Below the pieces are notes generated by a model, which was not told where the DNA came from, searched no databases, and was given only the letters and a program-made list of their open reading frames with translations. Source: Mantamonas sphyraenae (lineage: Eukaryota; CRuMs; Mantamonadidae). From it: a stretch of DNA of 64,000 bases. Below are positions 23,609-34,452 of the stretch, piece after piece (position 1 is the stretch's first letter; each line of letters starts with the position of its first letter). Where the stretch lies: positions 100,708 through 164,707 of the forward strand of contig JAPMXV010000041.1 of the NCBI GenBank assembly GCA_026936335.1, written 5' to 3'. A program made the position numbers and the translations under genes.

Positions 23609-25228
23609 ATGGGAAACAGTAGTGAGGACAAACAACGCCGTGGACACGCGGGCGATGATGAAGATGAGGATGCGGTGGAAGACGTTGATCTCCACGATGA
23701 TGATGATGATGATGATGTTGATCGTGTCATGAGGTTGGAACGCAGGCCACCAGAGGATCGACGTGGCATGGCGTATTGGGTGTTTGTGCTCCTGGGTGCG
23801 GGCTTCCTGTACCCGTGGAACATCTTCATCACGGCGGTGGACTTTTTCCAGTTTCGATACCCGCGGGTGGGGATTGAGTTTGCCTTTTCGTTGGCGTACA
23901 TGTTGCCTGTGTTTGTGTTTCTGGGTGTCATGGTGCGCTACGGCAACCGGTTTACATTCACCAAGCGCATCCTGCCTGGGTTTGTGTTGTGGTTTGGCAT
24001 CCTGCTGGTGGTGCCGTGGCTGAACAACGAGCCGAGCCTGTTGGCCTCTGGATTCGCCCTCACCTTTACTCTGATCTGCATGGTGCTCATTGGTGTGGGC
24101 GACGCCATTGTGCAATCCTCTTTGTATGGGATGGCCGGTCTGTTTCCGCCCATCTACTCGCAAGCCATCCAGGCGGGCAACGGCGTGGCTGGCACCAGCG
24201 TGGCTCTGCTGCGCATCGTCACCAAGGCCTCCATGCCGGCCAACGAACAGGGGCTCATCGAATCCACCTACCTCTACTTTTACCTGGGCGCCTTTGTGAT
24301 GATCCTCTGTGTTCTGGGCTACCTGTGGCTCATACGCATGCCGTTTGTGCAGTTTTACCTGCAGCGAGCGCAGGCAGGAGGAGACGACACAGCAGCGTCG
24401 GCGGCGTCGGGCGACACGTTGGCGCTGGAGGACATGACACATACACACAGCAGGCACACAGAGACAAGCGACGGGTACTTGGAGGGGGAAGGAGCAGGTG
24501 GGGTCGATGAGGACAGCGACCAGGTGGGCCTGGTGGCCACGGGAGGAGGGGATTCCATGGTGGGGCTTGCCAAGGCGGAGGAAAAGGAGGCAGCAGCTCG
24601 GTTGAGGATGGCAGACACGTTGAATTACAGACGCATCATACGAGCCATTGCAGTGGATGCTTGCACCGTGTTCTTTGTGTTTTTTGTCACCCTCATGCTG
24701 TTTCCGGGCATGGTGACGCTGGTGAAGAGCACCGACGAGAGCGTGGGTGATTGGTGGCCTGTCATCACCATTGTAGGTTGGGGACACAGGGGAGAAAGGG
24801 GGAATGGGGGAAGATGCATGTCAACACACATCTGACACAACACACACACACATGCACACATGCACACATGCACACAGGCATTGTTTGATGTCAGTGATCT
24901 TGTGGGCAAATCCCTGCCTGCACAGGAGTGGGCTCGTCGTCCAAGCAGACGTACGGTGGCATGGGTGGCATTGTTGCGAGTGGCATTCATTCCCGTGTTT
25001 GTGCCCATGGCCCTGGGGTACATGGTGAACGACGTGCTGTTTGTGCTGCTCATGCTTGTCTTTGGCCTCTCCAACGGCTACTGCACAAGTCGTGCCATGT
25101 CCAATGGTCCCCAGAACGTACGTGTTCACGAACGTGAGCTTGCTGGCATCATCATGTCCTTTGCCCTCGTCGGTGGGTTGACCTTTGGGGCAATTGCGGG
25201 CGCGGTGATCAACGCCTCGATGGTGTAG
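23609..25228 (+). CDS. Equilibrative nucleoside transporter (SLC29 family)
   Basis: Two exons (23609-24772 and 24878-25228, phase-0 junction) give 504 aa. An acidic N-terminal tail (HDDDDDDDVD) precedes eleven predicted membrane segments. The ENT signature GAGFLYPWNIFITAVDFFQF lies in TM1, TM4-TM5 residues include YGMAGLFPPIYSQAIQAGNGVAG, and the second exon begins ALFDVSDLVGK, matching the conserved F-N-x2-D-x2-G-R segment. A long hydrophilic loop between TM6 and TM7 is typical. ENTs move nucleosides and nucleobases across the plasma or vacuolar membrane by facilitated diffusion or proton coupling. The start at MGNSSEDK is the first methionine after non-coding-like sequence. The intron is CA-rich just before its acceptor. 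Confidence 0.9.
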
Positions 25229-25233
25229 AGTGT

Positions 25234-26271
25234 TCAAACATCCACCAACATACGATCCAAATCAGGGGCATCTGCCACCGACCACAGTTTGCCCTCGTTT
25301 GCAATGAGCAAGTGTGTGAGCTGTTGGTCGAAGCGAGCCTTGATGCGACCAAACTCCATCACCGTTTTGGGTGCCTCCTGTTGCCAGAGACGGTCAAACC
25401 GGCCCATACAATAGGCATAAATGGCATGCAATTGCTCCACAGTGCATCCATGGTGGATGAGATGCGGTCGCAGTTGTCCCGTGTGAAGCAACGTGTGAAC
25501 CGCAGCCGTAAAATTGATCCCTGTGATTGCCAGTGGGTACCATGACACTCCCGAACTGCCCTGATCACTGTTGCTGTGCTTCAACAGTGTGTGTGCCAAT
25601 CGTGGATACTCGATGGCCAGTGTGTGCAGCTGTTCCAACCCAAACACGCCCGTGCCCCGGAAATCCGTCGTCGGGTCGGACCCTTGGAACCCAATGTCTG
25701 GCCACTCCTGCATGTGTACAACAGAGAGGGTGGATTGTGTGTGTGTGTGTGTGTGCATTGGTGTGAGTGAGTGTGGGCGGGGGGGGGGGCTCAAAGGACT
25801 CACCTGACCAAGTCGCTCTTGGCGCGGGTTGGCCGGTTGCAGGGCCGTCCACAACTCCTCCAGCATGGCTTCGTGGTTGGGGTCGTCCCATGACACGGGG
25901 GTGGCCATTTGTGCTTGGACGTGTGCCACAAGGAGGGCGTGTTGGTGATGAAGGGTGAGAATGTCCGCCAGAACTTCGGTGGCCATTTGGCGTTCGTCGG
26001 GCTGGAGGTTTGCGGCGTGTGCAGATATGAAGGAGGCCACAGAGGTGTCGATGTCGACGAGAGGCACGTGTATGCGCATGGTGGAGTGGAGTGGATGTGC
26101 CGGAGGCAACAGTGGAGGCAGACGGAGGGCTTTGGTGGCTGTGGACAGGCGGGAATTGATCAGCAGCCGCACCGCAAGGTTTCGACCCGTGGTCACCGTC
26201 ACCGCCCAGTCGAGCAGGCGTAGGAACCATGCCAATAACCAAGAGCGCAAGGCAGCAAGGGAATCGAGCAT
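25234..26271 (-). CDS. ELMO-domain protein (ELMOD-like)
   Basis: Exons 26271-25804 and 25707-25234 join in phase 0 to 313 aa. The second exon starts EWPDIGFQGSDPTTDFRGTG, the hallmark ELMO core (W-x2-I-G-F-Q-G-x-D-P-x-T-D-F-R-G), followed by GVFGLEQLHTLAIEYP and WYPLAITGINFTA. The N-terminal segment has a hydrophobic stretch (about residues 5-30) that may anchor it to a membrane. Short ELMOD proteins are GTPase-activating proteins for ARL2/ARF-type GTPases; longer ELMO proteins work with DOCK. Its stop codon lies 6 bp from the transporter stop (tail-to-tail). Confidence 0.9.
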   Translation of the reverse strand: MLDSLAALRSWLLAWFLRLLDWAVTVTTGRNLAVRLLINSRLSTATKALRLPPLLPPAHPLHSTMRIHVPLVDIDTSVASFISAHAANLQPDERQMATEVLADILTLHHQHALLVAHVQAQMATPVSWDDPNHEAMLEELWTALQPANPRQERLGQVSPLSPPPRPHSLTPMHTHTHTQSTLSVVHMQEWPDIGFQGSDPTTDFRGTGVFGLEQLHTLAIEYPRLAHTLLKHSNSDQGSSGVSWYPLAITGINFTAAVHTLLHTGQLRPHLIHHGCTVEQLHAIYAYCMGRFDRLWQQEAPKTVMEFGRIKARFDQQLTHLLIANEGKLWSVADAPDLDRMLVDV

Positions 26272-26328
26272 GAGTGTGTGAGAGGGGGAGGGGGGGGGGA
26301 GGGGAAGGTGAGTGTTGTGGTGGCTGCG

Positions 26329-27141
26329 ATGGGGGCGTCAACACATTCAATGAGCAGTAACACCGAGGAGAAGAGAGAGGAGACGGAAGAGGAGCAAGTG
26401 GAGGAGGAGGAGCAGGAGAAGGAGCAGGAGGAGGTGGTAGTGGTGGATGCCGATGAGGCTTGGAGTCAGTTTGAACGCGGGTTCCGAGCTTTGTTGGACT
26501 GCTGGGCTGTGTTGAACCTTGCCATGGAGTTGAACTGGGGTGGCATGGACAAGGAGTTGGCAGAGGAGAACAAAGAGTACAATGTGGTGTACCTGTTGGA
26601 CATATTCAAGGACAGCGAGGGCAAAATCGGAGCCACAGAGGTGGAAGGGTGGCTGATCACCATCATGGCGGAGGATTACAACACCAGCGTGGAGGACGGA
26701 TCGGCACTCATCATTGCACAGGATGCGGTGGACATGTATGTGGCGTGTCACAAGCGTGGGGACTATACGGCGGTGGAAAAGGCTGTGGAACGAGCCGGAA
26801 GAGTGAATGTGCGCAGTTTGGTGCAGGAAAGCGTGGCAGACAAGGGCATGGGAGAGGAGGATGAAGACGACACAGAGAATGGGGACAGGGATGATGGACA
26901 GGATGATGTGCACCACCAGGGACAGAGTAGCAGTGGTGGTAGAGGTGGAGGTGATGGTAGTGGTGGTGAGGGGCAGGAGCACACTGTGGTGGTGAGTGTG
27001 GATGATGGGGACGAACAGGTGGATGGACAAGTGCAAGAGGGAAATGACACACAGTCGCAGTCCACACTGACGGAGGAGGAGATTGAGGAGGGGTGGGAGG
27101 AGGTGAAACCCAAAAAGCGAAAGGGGCGACGCAAACGGTGA
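26329..27141 (+). CDS. TSR2: TSR2-like 40S ribosome biogenesis protein
   Basis: About 270 aa in one exon. After an acidic start comes the TSR2 core: FERGFRALLDCWAVLNLAMEL followed by NWGG (WGG motif), and then VEGWLITIMAEDYNTSVEDGS with the downstream helix QDAVDMYVAC. TSR2 is an escortin that carries ribosomal protein eS26 to the nucleus for pre-40S assembly. The C-terminal 100 residues are acidic and Gly/Ser-rich, ending in the basic KPKKRKGRRKR, a likely nuclear localisation signal. This tail is longer than in yeast or human TSR2 (about 190-205 aa). The start could also be 26350. Confidence 0.85.
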   Translation: MGASTHSMSSNTEEKREETEEEQVEEEEQEKEQEEVVVVDADEAWSQFERGFRALLDCWAVLNLAMELNWGGMDKELAEENKEYNVVYLLDIFKDSEGKIGATEVEGWLITIMAEDYNTSVEDGSALIIAQDAVDMYVACHKRGDYTAVEKAVERAGRVNVRSLVQESVADKGMGEEDEDDTENGDRDDGQDDVHHQGQSSSGGRGGGDGSGGEGQEHTVVVSVDDGDEQVDGQVQEGNDTQSQSTLTEEEIEEGWEEVKPKKRKGRRKR

Positions 27142-27280
27142 ATGAAACACTTGTTTGTTGGACGAGGATGCATTGTTTACGTACACTGTGGGAAAGGGCG
27201 GGAGGGGGGTTGGGGGGGGGGAGGCATGTGATGCTTTGCTGCTCAAAGCACGAAAACCGAGTTTGCGGGATTCGAGTGAT

Positions 27281-27556
27281 TCACAAAGCACTCTCCAGAT
27301 AGATCCCGGACTCGCTGTACATCATCATCTCATCAGTACGTCGTCGTGCACGTCGCCTGGCCATATGAGAGAAGAACACCATGATGGACATGACGAGGAG
27401 CATCACGGCGGCGCCAATGAATCCCGCGCCCATGATGAAGTCGTCCTGCATCAGATAGAAAATCCCCAACGCCAATCCTGCCAGAGCAGCACCCAACAGG
27501 AACAGGCACATGAGCATGATGGGTTGGATGAGAAACAAGATGATCCGTTTGAACAT
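27281..27556 (-). CDS. Two-TM small membrane protein, cluster member 1
   Basis: 91 aa, starting MFKRIILFLIQPIMLMCLFL. It has two hydrophobic segments separated by YLMQDDFIMGAGF and a basic tail (HMARRRARRRTDEM). Length, topology and the R-x2-x2-P-x4-L-LLGAALAGL pattern match the next four genes, so it belongs to a tandem paralogue family. I do not recognise the family. Confidence 0.65.
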   Translation of the reverse strand: MFKRIILFLIQPIMLMCLFLLGAALAGLALGIFYLMQDDFIMGAGFIGAAVMLLVMSIMVFFSHMARRRARRRTDEMMMYSESGIYLESAL

Positions 27557-27832
27557 GGCGACGGCTGGCTGGCTTTTGGGTTGGCGTGTGCATCGTCGCC
27601 GTGGCGATTGCGCATCGCATGCATGCATGCATGGGCCATTGGACATCCCTTATAGTGGATGATGTGGCATTTATCCATGGACTTTGGTGGAAGGGGGGGG
27701 GCGGGGGGGGAAGTGGGAGAGGGTGTGCAACCACGTGTGCCGTTGGAAATGATGGGGAATTGAACCCATGAGCGTGTGTGTATGTACTCATTCAGTTTAT
27801 GTGTGGGTGTGTGTGGCGATGGCACGGTGGGT

Positions 27833-28078
27833 TCAGGAAACACGTTGCAAAATCTCCGTTCTGCGTTGTCTTCGCCTGCGGCTGTAAATGTACCCACACA
27901 TGATGACGAGGATGCTGGCACCGCATATGATGAGCAGGATGCCAAGGCCAAAGTCGCTGGTGGCTGCGAGGTACGCTCCTCCGCCAAGGCAACCGAGCGC
28001 GGCGCCGAGTAGGACCAGCAGCACAATGACAACCGGACGGAGAAAGAACTGGATGAGACGTTGAAGGGCACTGGCCAT
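27833..28078 (-). CDS. Two-TM small membrane protein, cluster member 2
   Basis: 81 aa, starting MASALQRLIQFFLRPVVIVL. Two hydrophobic helices flank YLAATSDFGLGI, then comes a basic tail (YSRRRRQRRTEIL). It is similar to members 3 and 4 in the LIxFxxRP start and the G-x-G-x-Y-x-A/S-x3-D-F loop. A (TG)n/(CA)n tract lies directly upstream. Confidence 0.65.
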   Translation of the reverse strand: MASALQRLIQFFLRPVVIVLLVLLGAALGCLGGGAYLAATSDFGLGILLIICGASILVIMCGYIYSRRRRQRRTEILQRVS

Positions 28079-28091
28079 TTGTACCACCACG

Positions 28092-28093
28092 TG

Positions 28094-28135
<42 letters not shown>
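28092..28135 (+). repeat. (TG)n microsatellite
   Basis: About 20 TG dinucleotides in the spacer upstream of two-TM member 2. Confidence 0.9.
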
Positions 28136-28137
<2 letters not shown>

Positions 28138-28183
28138 GAGCGATGGGCACGCAAGCGCATCGTCTGGGACACACACAAGTGCA

Positions 28184-29010
28184 TTGAATCCATCTCATTC
28201 TCATTCTCATCCTACCCTTTCTCCACAGTGTAAAGTGTGGCCAATCGCAATGCCATGCTGTGCTTGCCCACCTTGAGCTCGTCTTTCATTCCCACCAAAT
28301 TCCGTGTGTGGGTCACCTGGGTGCACACCACCACCTGCGTCCTTGCCGCAACGTGTCTCCAACCGCGTTGTACCTTGTGGCGACACCCATGCATGTGTGT
28401 GACCAGCAGGGAGGGTCGTTTCACGACACCGCGCAAGTGTTGTGGGTGGCCCTCTGTTCTGCTGCGATTCTCATCTCTCGTTCCTCACGTGCAAGACTGA
28501 TGCGGAAAAACAGATTCATCATTGCAAAGATGAGGAGGATGACACCGGCAATGATGGTGGGGACACCGACGACAAGATCATCGATAGCAGCAAAATAAAC
28601 ACCCACACCGATGCCAGCCAGCGAGACAGCCAGAAGCAACAGCACCATGAGCGTGGCTGGACGACACAGCATTTCAATCAGACGTGACAGTGGGTTTGCC
28701 ATGATTGTGTGTCGTGTGTGGGCGATGGGCACGCAAGCGCGGCACCCGTCTTTCCCTCGCTGGTTCTGCATTCACATCACCCGAACACAAGTGTATTCCT
28801 TCCTTCTCATTCTCATCCTACTCTTTCTCCACAGTGTAAAGTGTGCGTGGCCAATCCCGATGCCATGCGGTGCTTGCCCACCGTTGACCTCGTCTTTCAT
28901 TCCCACCAAATTCTGTGTGTGGGTCACCTGGGTGCACACCACCACCTGCGTCCTTGCCACACATGCCACAGCCACAACACACCCCCGGTCGCGCTGTACC
29001 TTGCGGCCAC
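28184..29010. repeat. Segmental tandem duplication, about 606 bp period
   Basis: The block at about 28184-28390 (TTCTCCACAGTGTAAAGTGT, then TCTTTCATTCCCACCAAATT and GGTGCACACCACCACCTGCG) recurs at about 28790-29010, with the same offset as between members 3 and 4 of the two-TM cluster (starts 28702 and 29308). The unit is therefore one gene plus its downstream spacer. Confidence 0.8.
28421..28702 (-). CDS. Two-TM small membrane protein, cluster member 3
   Basis: 93 aa, starting MANPLSRLIEMLCRPATLMV. It has two membrane segments around GVGVYFAAIDDLVVGV and a charged tail (REEREMRIAAEQ). It is nearly identical in its first half to member 4, 606 bp away, and shares flanking DNA with it (see the duplication entry). 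Confidence 0.7.
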   Translation of the reverse strand: MANPLSRLIEMLCRPATLMVLLLLAVSLAGIGVGVYFAAIDDLVVGVPTIIAGVILLIFAMMNLFFRISLAREEREMRIAAEQRATHNTCAVS

Positions 29011-29059
29011 ACCCTCGCAAAGGCCTGCCCATCAGCAGGAGGCGGGTCTTCCCACTCTT

Positions 29060-29308
29060 CTACATCCCAACGACCATCATGTTCCTTTCGGCACGTGCAC
29101 GACGTATACGGAACATCATGAGTGCCAATACAAAGACAAGGAGGGTGACACCGGCAATGATGATGGTGACACCGACGACGAAATCACCGGTGGTAGAAAA
29201 GTACGCGCCAACACCGATGCCAGCCAGCGAGGCAGCCAGAAGCAACAGCACCATGAGCGTGGCTGGACGACAGAAGAATCGAATGAGACGTGACAGTGGG
29301 TTTGCCAT
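29060..29308 (-). CDS. Two-TM small membrane protein, cluster member 4
   Basis: 82 aa, starting MANPLSRLIRFFCRPATLMV. It has two membrane segments around GVGAYFSTTGDFVVGV, then the basic tail RIRRARAERN. It is a recent duplicate of member 3. Confidence 0.7.
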   Translation of the reverse strand: MANPLSRLIRFFCRPATLMVLLLLAASLAGIGVGAYFSTTGDFVVGVTIIIAGVTLLVFVLALMMFRIRRARAERNMMVVGM

Positions 29309-29447
29309 GATTGTGTGGGTGCGGCGGCGGCGGGTGGAAGGTCTCCTCCTTCCGTCTGCGCGAGCCACCAGCACACAGGAGGACGAGTGATGACGGAGGG
29401 TATGGATGAGAAATGCAGTCATGGTATATTCCACAGACTGTGGTGTG

Positions 29448-29768
29448 TCACTTGACTTTGAGTGGATTGGCAGCAACCACGACGGCAGCTTGCCCTCCTT
29501 CTTCTTCGTCGTCGTCGTCGTCGTCGTCCACGGGTCCCTGGCGACGGATGTTGCAGAGAAAGACCATGGAAGCAATGGCACACAAGACCACACCACCAAA
29601 GATCATGCCCAGCGCAGCCACAAGGTCCACCAGGGCCAGTGCGTACCCACCCAACCCCAACCCCAGTGCCACCACAAACATGAACAGCACACACAGGTTC
29701 ATGGGACGCAGGAAGCATCGTCCAATGCGGTGTAGGCTTCCCTCATTGCTTCCTCTGTTTCCCGCCAT
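29448..29768 (-). CDS. Two-TM small membrane protein, cluster member 5
   Basis: 106 aa. It is the most diverged member, starting MAGNRGSNEGSLHRIGRCFL followed by RPMNLCVLFMF. It keeps the R-P motif before TM1 and the loop before TM2 (YALALVDLVAALGM), and adds an acidic tail (DDDDDDDEEEGG). It is head-to-head with the large orphan gene, 65 bp apart. Confidence 0.6.
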   Translation of the reverse strand: MAGNRGSNEGSLHRIGRCFLRPMNLCVLFMFVVALGLGLGGYALALVDLVAALGMIFGGVVLCAIASMVFLCNIRRQGPVDDDDDDDEEEGGQAAVVVAANPLKVK

Positions 29769-29833
29769 GTTGGCACCCCACGCGCTGCACAGACAACACA
29801 ACCAACACACCAACTTTCGCGTCCCTTCCGGCC

Positions 29834-32800
29834 ATGTCATCGTCGTCGTCGTCGTCGTCGAGAAGCAATGACACGTACACTGCCATGTTTGTGCCGATGA
29901 TGGACAAACTGTGTGGCAAGGGTACCGCCGACGAGTATGATCAGGGCGACGGCGCAGGCGAGGCCTTTGACGCCTTTTACAACGTTGCCAAACGCTTTGC
30001 CAAGGGCAATCTCGACGGAGGTAAGTCAACACAGGGCATCACAGGGCCACCCTACGCACATCCACATGCCCATCTACACCGGGTTCTATCCACCACCCTC
30101 GCGAGGACCCCTTGCTTTTTCTCACCGCGTCATTCCGTCCTATCCCTGGCCCCCCCACACAGGTGTAGCGGCCATGGCCAAGTGCACCGTGGCTGTTCTC
30201 AAGGTGCTTAGTGCACACGCATCTCCAGACCTGCTACGACGCAGCAACAGCAGCGAATACGTCGTCAAGTGCGTTGTTGGGTCGAGTTTTTTTTGCGTGA
30301 CTTTGGTTCTGAGTGTGCCAAACTCCACTTTCCTCCTCACACCCGTCCACCTCTCCCCCCCATCCCACCTACCCCTCATCTCTGCACATAGGAACATGAT
30401 GGAGTACCTGCGCAAGGTGCTCACCATCCTTACCACCAAGGAAAAGTTCACCCGGCTGCTCCTCGAAGCAGATGGGGCACCCCTGCAGGAGTTTTTGTCC
30501 ACCCTCACCCAGAATCTGGTGGAGATCTCCACCCGTGCTGCCTCCTCCGAGGCCACACGCATCGAATGCATGCAGAGCATCCGATCCATATGCAGTATGT
30601 GTGCTTTCCTCGTGTGTGCACACGTCCCACCCCAGACACCCACCTCCTCACCCCTCTCTTCCCCCCCCCCCCCCCAGCGCTGGGTCTCTCTTTGACACAG
30701 AACCATCAGGACAAGTATCCATCGTTCCCATACACCATCCCAGTGGGACCCTTCCTGCCAGCAGCTGTGGAGCCGAGCATGTCGCAGTGGCTGCGTGAAG
30801 AGACGCTGAAAACGCTGCAGGAGCTGGCCGCCATCTCGCCAGCAATGCACCATACGGTGGTTGCGTCACTGGCCACCTATGGAGCCGATTATTACGCCTT
30901 TGACGTGTTCTGGTCATTGGATGGTGCGTCGAACGAGGAGGCGGTGCAGATACTGCTGGACCGCACGCGCAAGGGCCTGCAAACGGAAAACGCCAGTGTG
31001 CCGCGTGAGGTGGCACAGAGCATGCACCAGGCCATCCGAAAGGGCGTGTTGGTGGTGAACCAACACGTGCAGCTGCTCACGGACGTGTTGCACGTGTGTG
31101 CGCAGATCCAGAGCGAGTACAAGACAGACAATCGGGACTACGAATACTCGCAGGAGGCGTTGGAACTGCTGGACGACTGCATTGCACAGGAGCCCAACGA
31201 GGCAGCGTTCCTGCGCATGGCCACCAACCCGTTGACGTTGGAATCGTTGGATGTGATTGTGGGCCAGAGCAGCGGGTACACGGAGGCCACCTGGAAGCAG
31301 GTGTTGTTGCCCTTTATCAACCAGCGTCTGGACATGATGCAACTCAGTGGCGTCAGTGGCGAACAGATGGAACAGCAGGTGATTGACCTGTTGCGAGAGG
31401 CCGCACGCATCTTTTACATCAACCAGGACCAAACCCCCAGCGTGGAGATGGGCGAGGCGTTGTACCTGGCGGTCTTGGAAGCCATGCGACACGGCTACGC
31501 AGAGACGGAACGCTTCTCCGAGCTGGCGGCCAAGATGATCACGTATCACATTGCGGAGAATGCTGCCACGTGGTTGCGGCATGCCGTCAACCCACGCGTG
31601 TGCCATCGACACATGGTCACACGTGCGGTGGGTGAGATTGTCTTTGCCCTCCTGGGTATGGAGAGCACAGCCACGTACAACGAAGTGCAACAGGTCAGCG
31701 AGGCACAGCAACACGCCGTCCTGCAGGTGGTGGCCACCATTGGCAACGTGCCAGGCTTTGCCCTCTTTGAAGAGATTGCCGTCATGTACGGTCCCTACCT
31801 GGCCAACCACGAGGACATTGTGGCTCTCAGCATCCAAACCATGGACGGGCTCGTCAACCATCTGCTGCAACAAACCCAGTGGACGGTGGAACAGGCCGCG
31901 TCTGTCAAGTGGATGAACGATCTCGTGCGCGCCCTAGCCATCCGCCTGACGCCTGCCAACGCCCCTGCCCTCTTTGAACTGGCCCTCAAGACCATGAGCA
32001 TGCTTCCGTTGGGACACAGCACCGCGTACGGCGACGAAACCCTGACTGTGATTATTCGCAAGGTGCCCCACGGCGTGCCTCTGTCCATGGGGGCCGTCCA
32101 CACCGCCCTGCGCACCTGTGGCGAAGAGACACGGTATGCACTGACCGAGTTTGTGCCCCACCTCTGCCTGCAAGACCCCTCGCCTGCGGTGCGTGCCCAA
32201 GCCATGCGTGTGTTGATCACCCGTCCCGAACTGTTGCCCTCGTACGCCGATCACATTGTCAAGGCTTGCACGCCGGGCGAACGCACCGAAACCAACGGCG
32301 ATCTGTACCTGCACGAAAACGAAATGGCCCTTGCCAGCGCCCCGCTGCTGGGCCTGCTGGCCGTGATCCATCCGCCGGCCATTGGCACGTGTGTGCACAT
32401 GCTGCTGGAGGCGGCGCGCATCTCGGCCCTGAACGATCCGGAGAACAAGCCGGCCAAGGAGGTGACGGATGGTCTTGCGCGTGTGGCTCGCGAAGCAAAC
32501 TCGGCCAGTCTGATCGAGTGGTTGGGACAGAAGAAGGGCGGTGGGATGGGACTGCTGCCCACGCTGGTGGAGATGTCCGAGGCCTGGGCCGTGTTTGCCA
32601 ACACGTTGCAGGAACAGGAGGTGCTCACACACTCCATGCTCACGGGCTACAGCCTGGTGGGCGGTGCCAAACAGGCGCGCAAGTACCAAGCCGACCAGAC
32701 CAAGGAGCTTCTGGAACGCATGCAGAGCTACTTTGAGCAGGACAACCTGTTGGATTCCTTGCGATGTTGTCATCATCTGCGCACCCGCGACCAGGAGGTG

Positions 32801-33290
32801 TTTCTGGCACAGGCGTACGGTTTCCTCACGGAGCAACTCATGCCGGAGATTGCACGCAGGCTGCTGCCCACACCCATGAAGGACAGCCTGGGTGCATTGG
32901 TGTTCCACGACGACGACCTGGACAACTACGACCAGACGATGCGTGTGTTGAAGGAGCTGCAATCGCTGTTTCCAACAGAGGCGGAACAGGTGCTGCAGGT
33001 GGGCCAGCGCATCAGCGATCTCAACCAGGGCATGGTCCTCCAACGCTACCTCAGCATTGGCAACATCACAGGCGCACGCAAGTTTCTACGTGAGGCCGAA
33101 CACGACCCTCGCCTGGCCATGCTCGTCGACAACGCCACCGAACTCAAGCCCAGGGTGGCCAAAATGGAGAATGCCAACCAGAGGGAGGAGTATGCCCCAC
33201 GCACAAGCTCGTCAGACACCTCTGCATCGGCCTCGGGTGTCGGCATGCCTTCCTCAACCACCCCACTCCTCACTGTGCCCGATTATGGTG

Positions 33291-33324
<34 letters not shown>

Positions 33325-33733
33325 GAGCAACAACACGGACGCATTTGACGACGGCTTTGACCCCTGGGCTGCCATCCAGAACCTGAATGTGGAGCAGATG
33401 TCTCCCAAGGATTCGCAGCCGCGCCTGGTGAACCAAGCCCAAGGCCTCGACGATGGCGAGCAGCAGACGACGAGCTCCAAGCTGCAGACCAAGAGGGCCA
33501 AGGCATCCAACAGCAACGATGGCAATCTTGTGGAGATGACCTCGTTCAACAGCGAGGACACAGAAGATGCCCTCGAGGAGGACGACATTGTGCTGTGGGG
33601 CGTCCTCGCAGACGAAGACGGCAGCGGCAGCGCAGCGAGCTCCCGCAACCCGTTCAGCAGCAAGCGAGCGCCCAAGAAGAAGGGCAAGAAGGGAAAGAAG
33701 TATTCCTCCAGCGACAAGCTGCTGGCTGCGTAG
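29834..33733 (+). CDS. Large alpha-helical protein of unknown function (1,183 aa)
   Basis: Four exons (29834-30020, 30163-30268, 30392-30594, 30678-33733) join with preserved phase to 1,183 aa plus stop, which supports the model. The body (about residues 60-1000) is a continuous run of amphipathic helices with no transmembrane segment, like a HEAT/ARM-type solenoid. The last 180 residues are low-complexity: poly-Ser near 33295-33322, acidic stretches (DTEDALEEDD) and a basic end (KRAPKKKGKKGKK). I do not recognise the protein family and assign no function. The last intron ends in a long poly-C tract before its acceptor. It is divergent from the two-TM cluster and tail-to-tail with MCM3. Confidence 0.8.
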
Positions 33734-33885
33734 ATATCCAATGCGGTAGAGAGGAGAGTCTTCTGGAACCAGTAAATTTTGATTCATGTTCAAATCTCGG
33801 CGTGTCGTCTTGGCGTGGATTTTCGTGTGAATCAAAATTTCCCGGTTTACATTCAACCTTGCCTGTGCGTTCCTTTACACACTCC

Positions 33886-34419
33886 TCACAACTTGAGCAC
33901 CAGGTCGCCGTCTGCAAGCATGACCTTGTTTTCGTCTGCCATGCGCTGCAGCAGGCGGCGCGCGACCGCCTCGGAGAACACAGGCATGGAACGGCGACGT
34001 GTGCGGTTGACCTCTTCGACGAGGGCAGGCACACCGATGGAGTCTGTGCGCAGAGAGGTAAACGCACGCGATGCCAGCTTGCTAAACTCGGCGTAGCGTG
34101 CGTTGGCCTCTTCGTCGCCAGCGTTCCTCTGCTGCGAGCTGCTGCGTCCGCGGATTCCTCGCCCCCTGCTTGTGCTCACCTCTGTCTGCATGTCGTCACC
34201 ATCGTCATCGTCATCATCATCGTCGTCGTCATCGTCCTCCTCTGTTTGCACGGTCTTGCGCATGGGATTGGCCACGCCACGGCGTCGAGGCTGCGAGTTG
34301 TCTTGGTCGTCGTCATCGTCGTCGTCGTCGTCGTCGTCATCGTAGCCACTGCCTTGCGCATTGCCTCCCAGGTCATACACATCGTCGCCATCCCCACCAA
34401 GGGCCTGGCGTCCAATTCG

Positions 34420-34452
<33 letters not shown>

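Noticed and set aside
27740-27785. tRNA-like T-loop (GGTTCAATTCCCC on the minus strand)
   Set aside because: No acceptor stem, D-arm or anticodon arm can be folded from the flanking TG-rich sequence.
33770-33810. GTTCAAATC motif that suggests a tRNA T-arm
   Set aside because: The flanking 5-bp stem does not pair.
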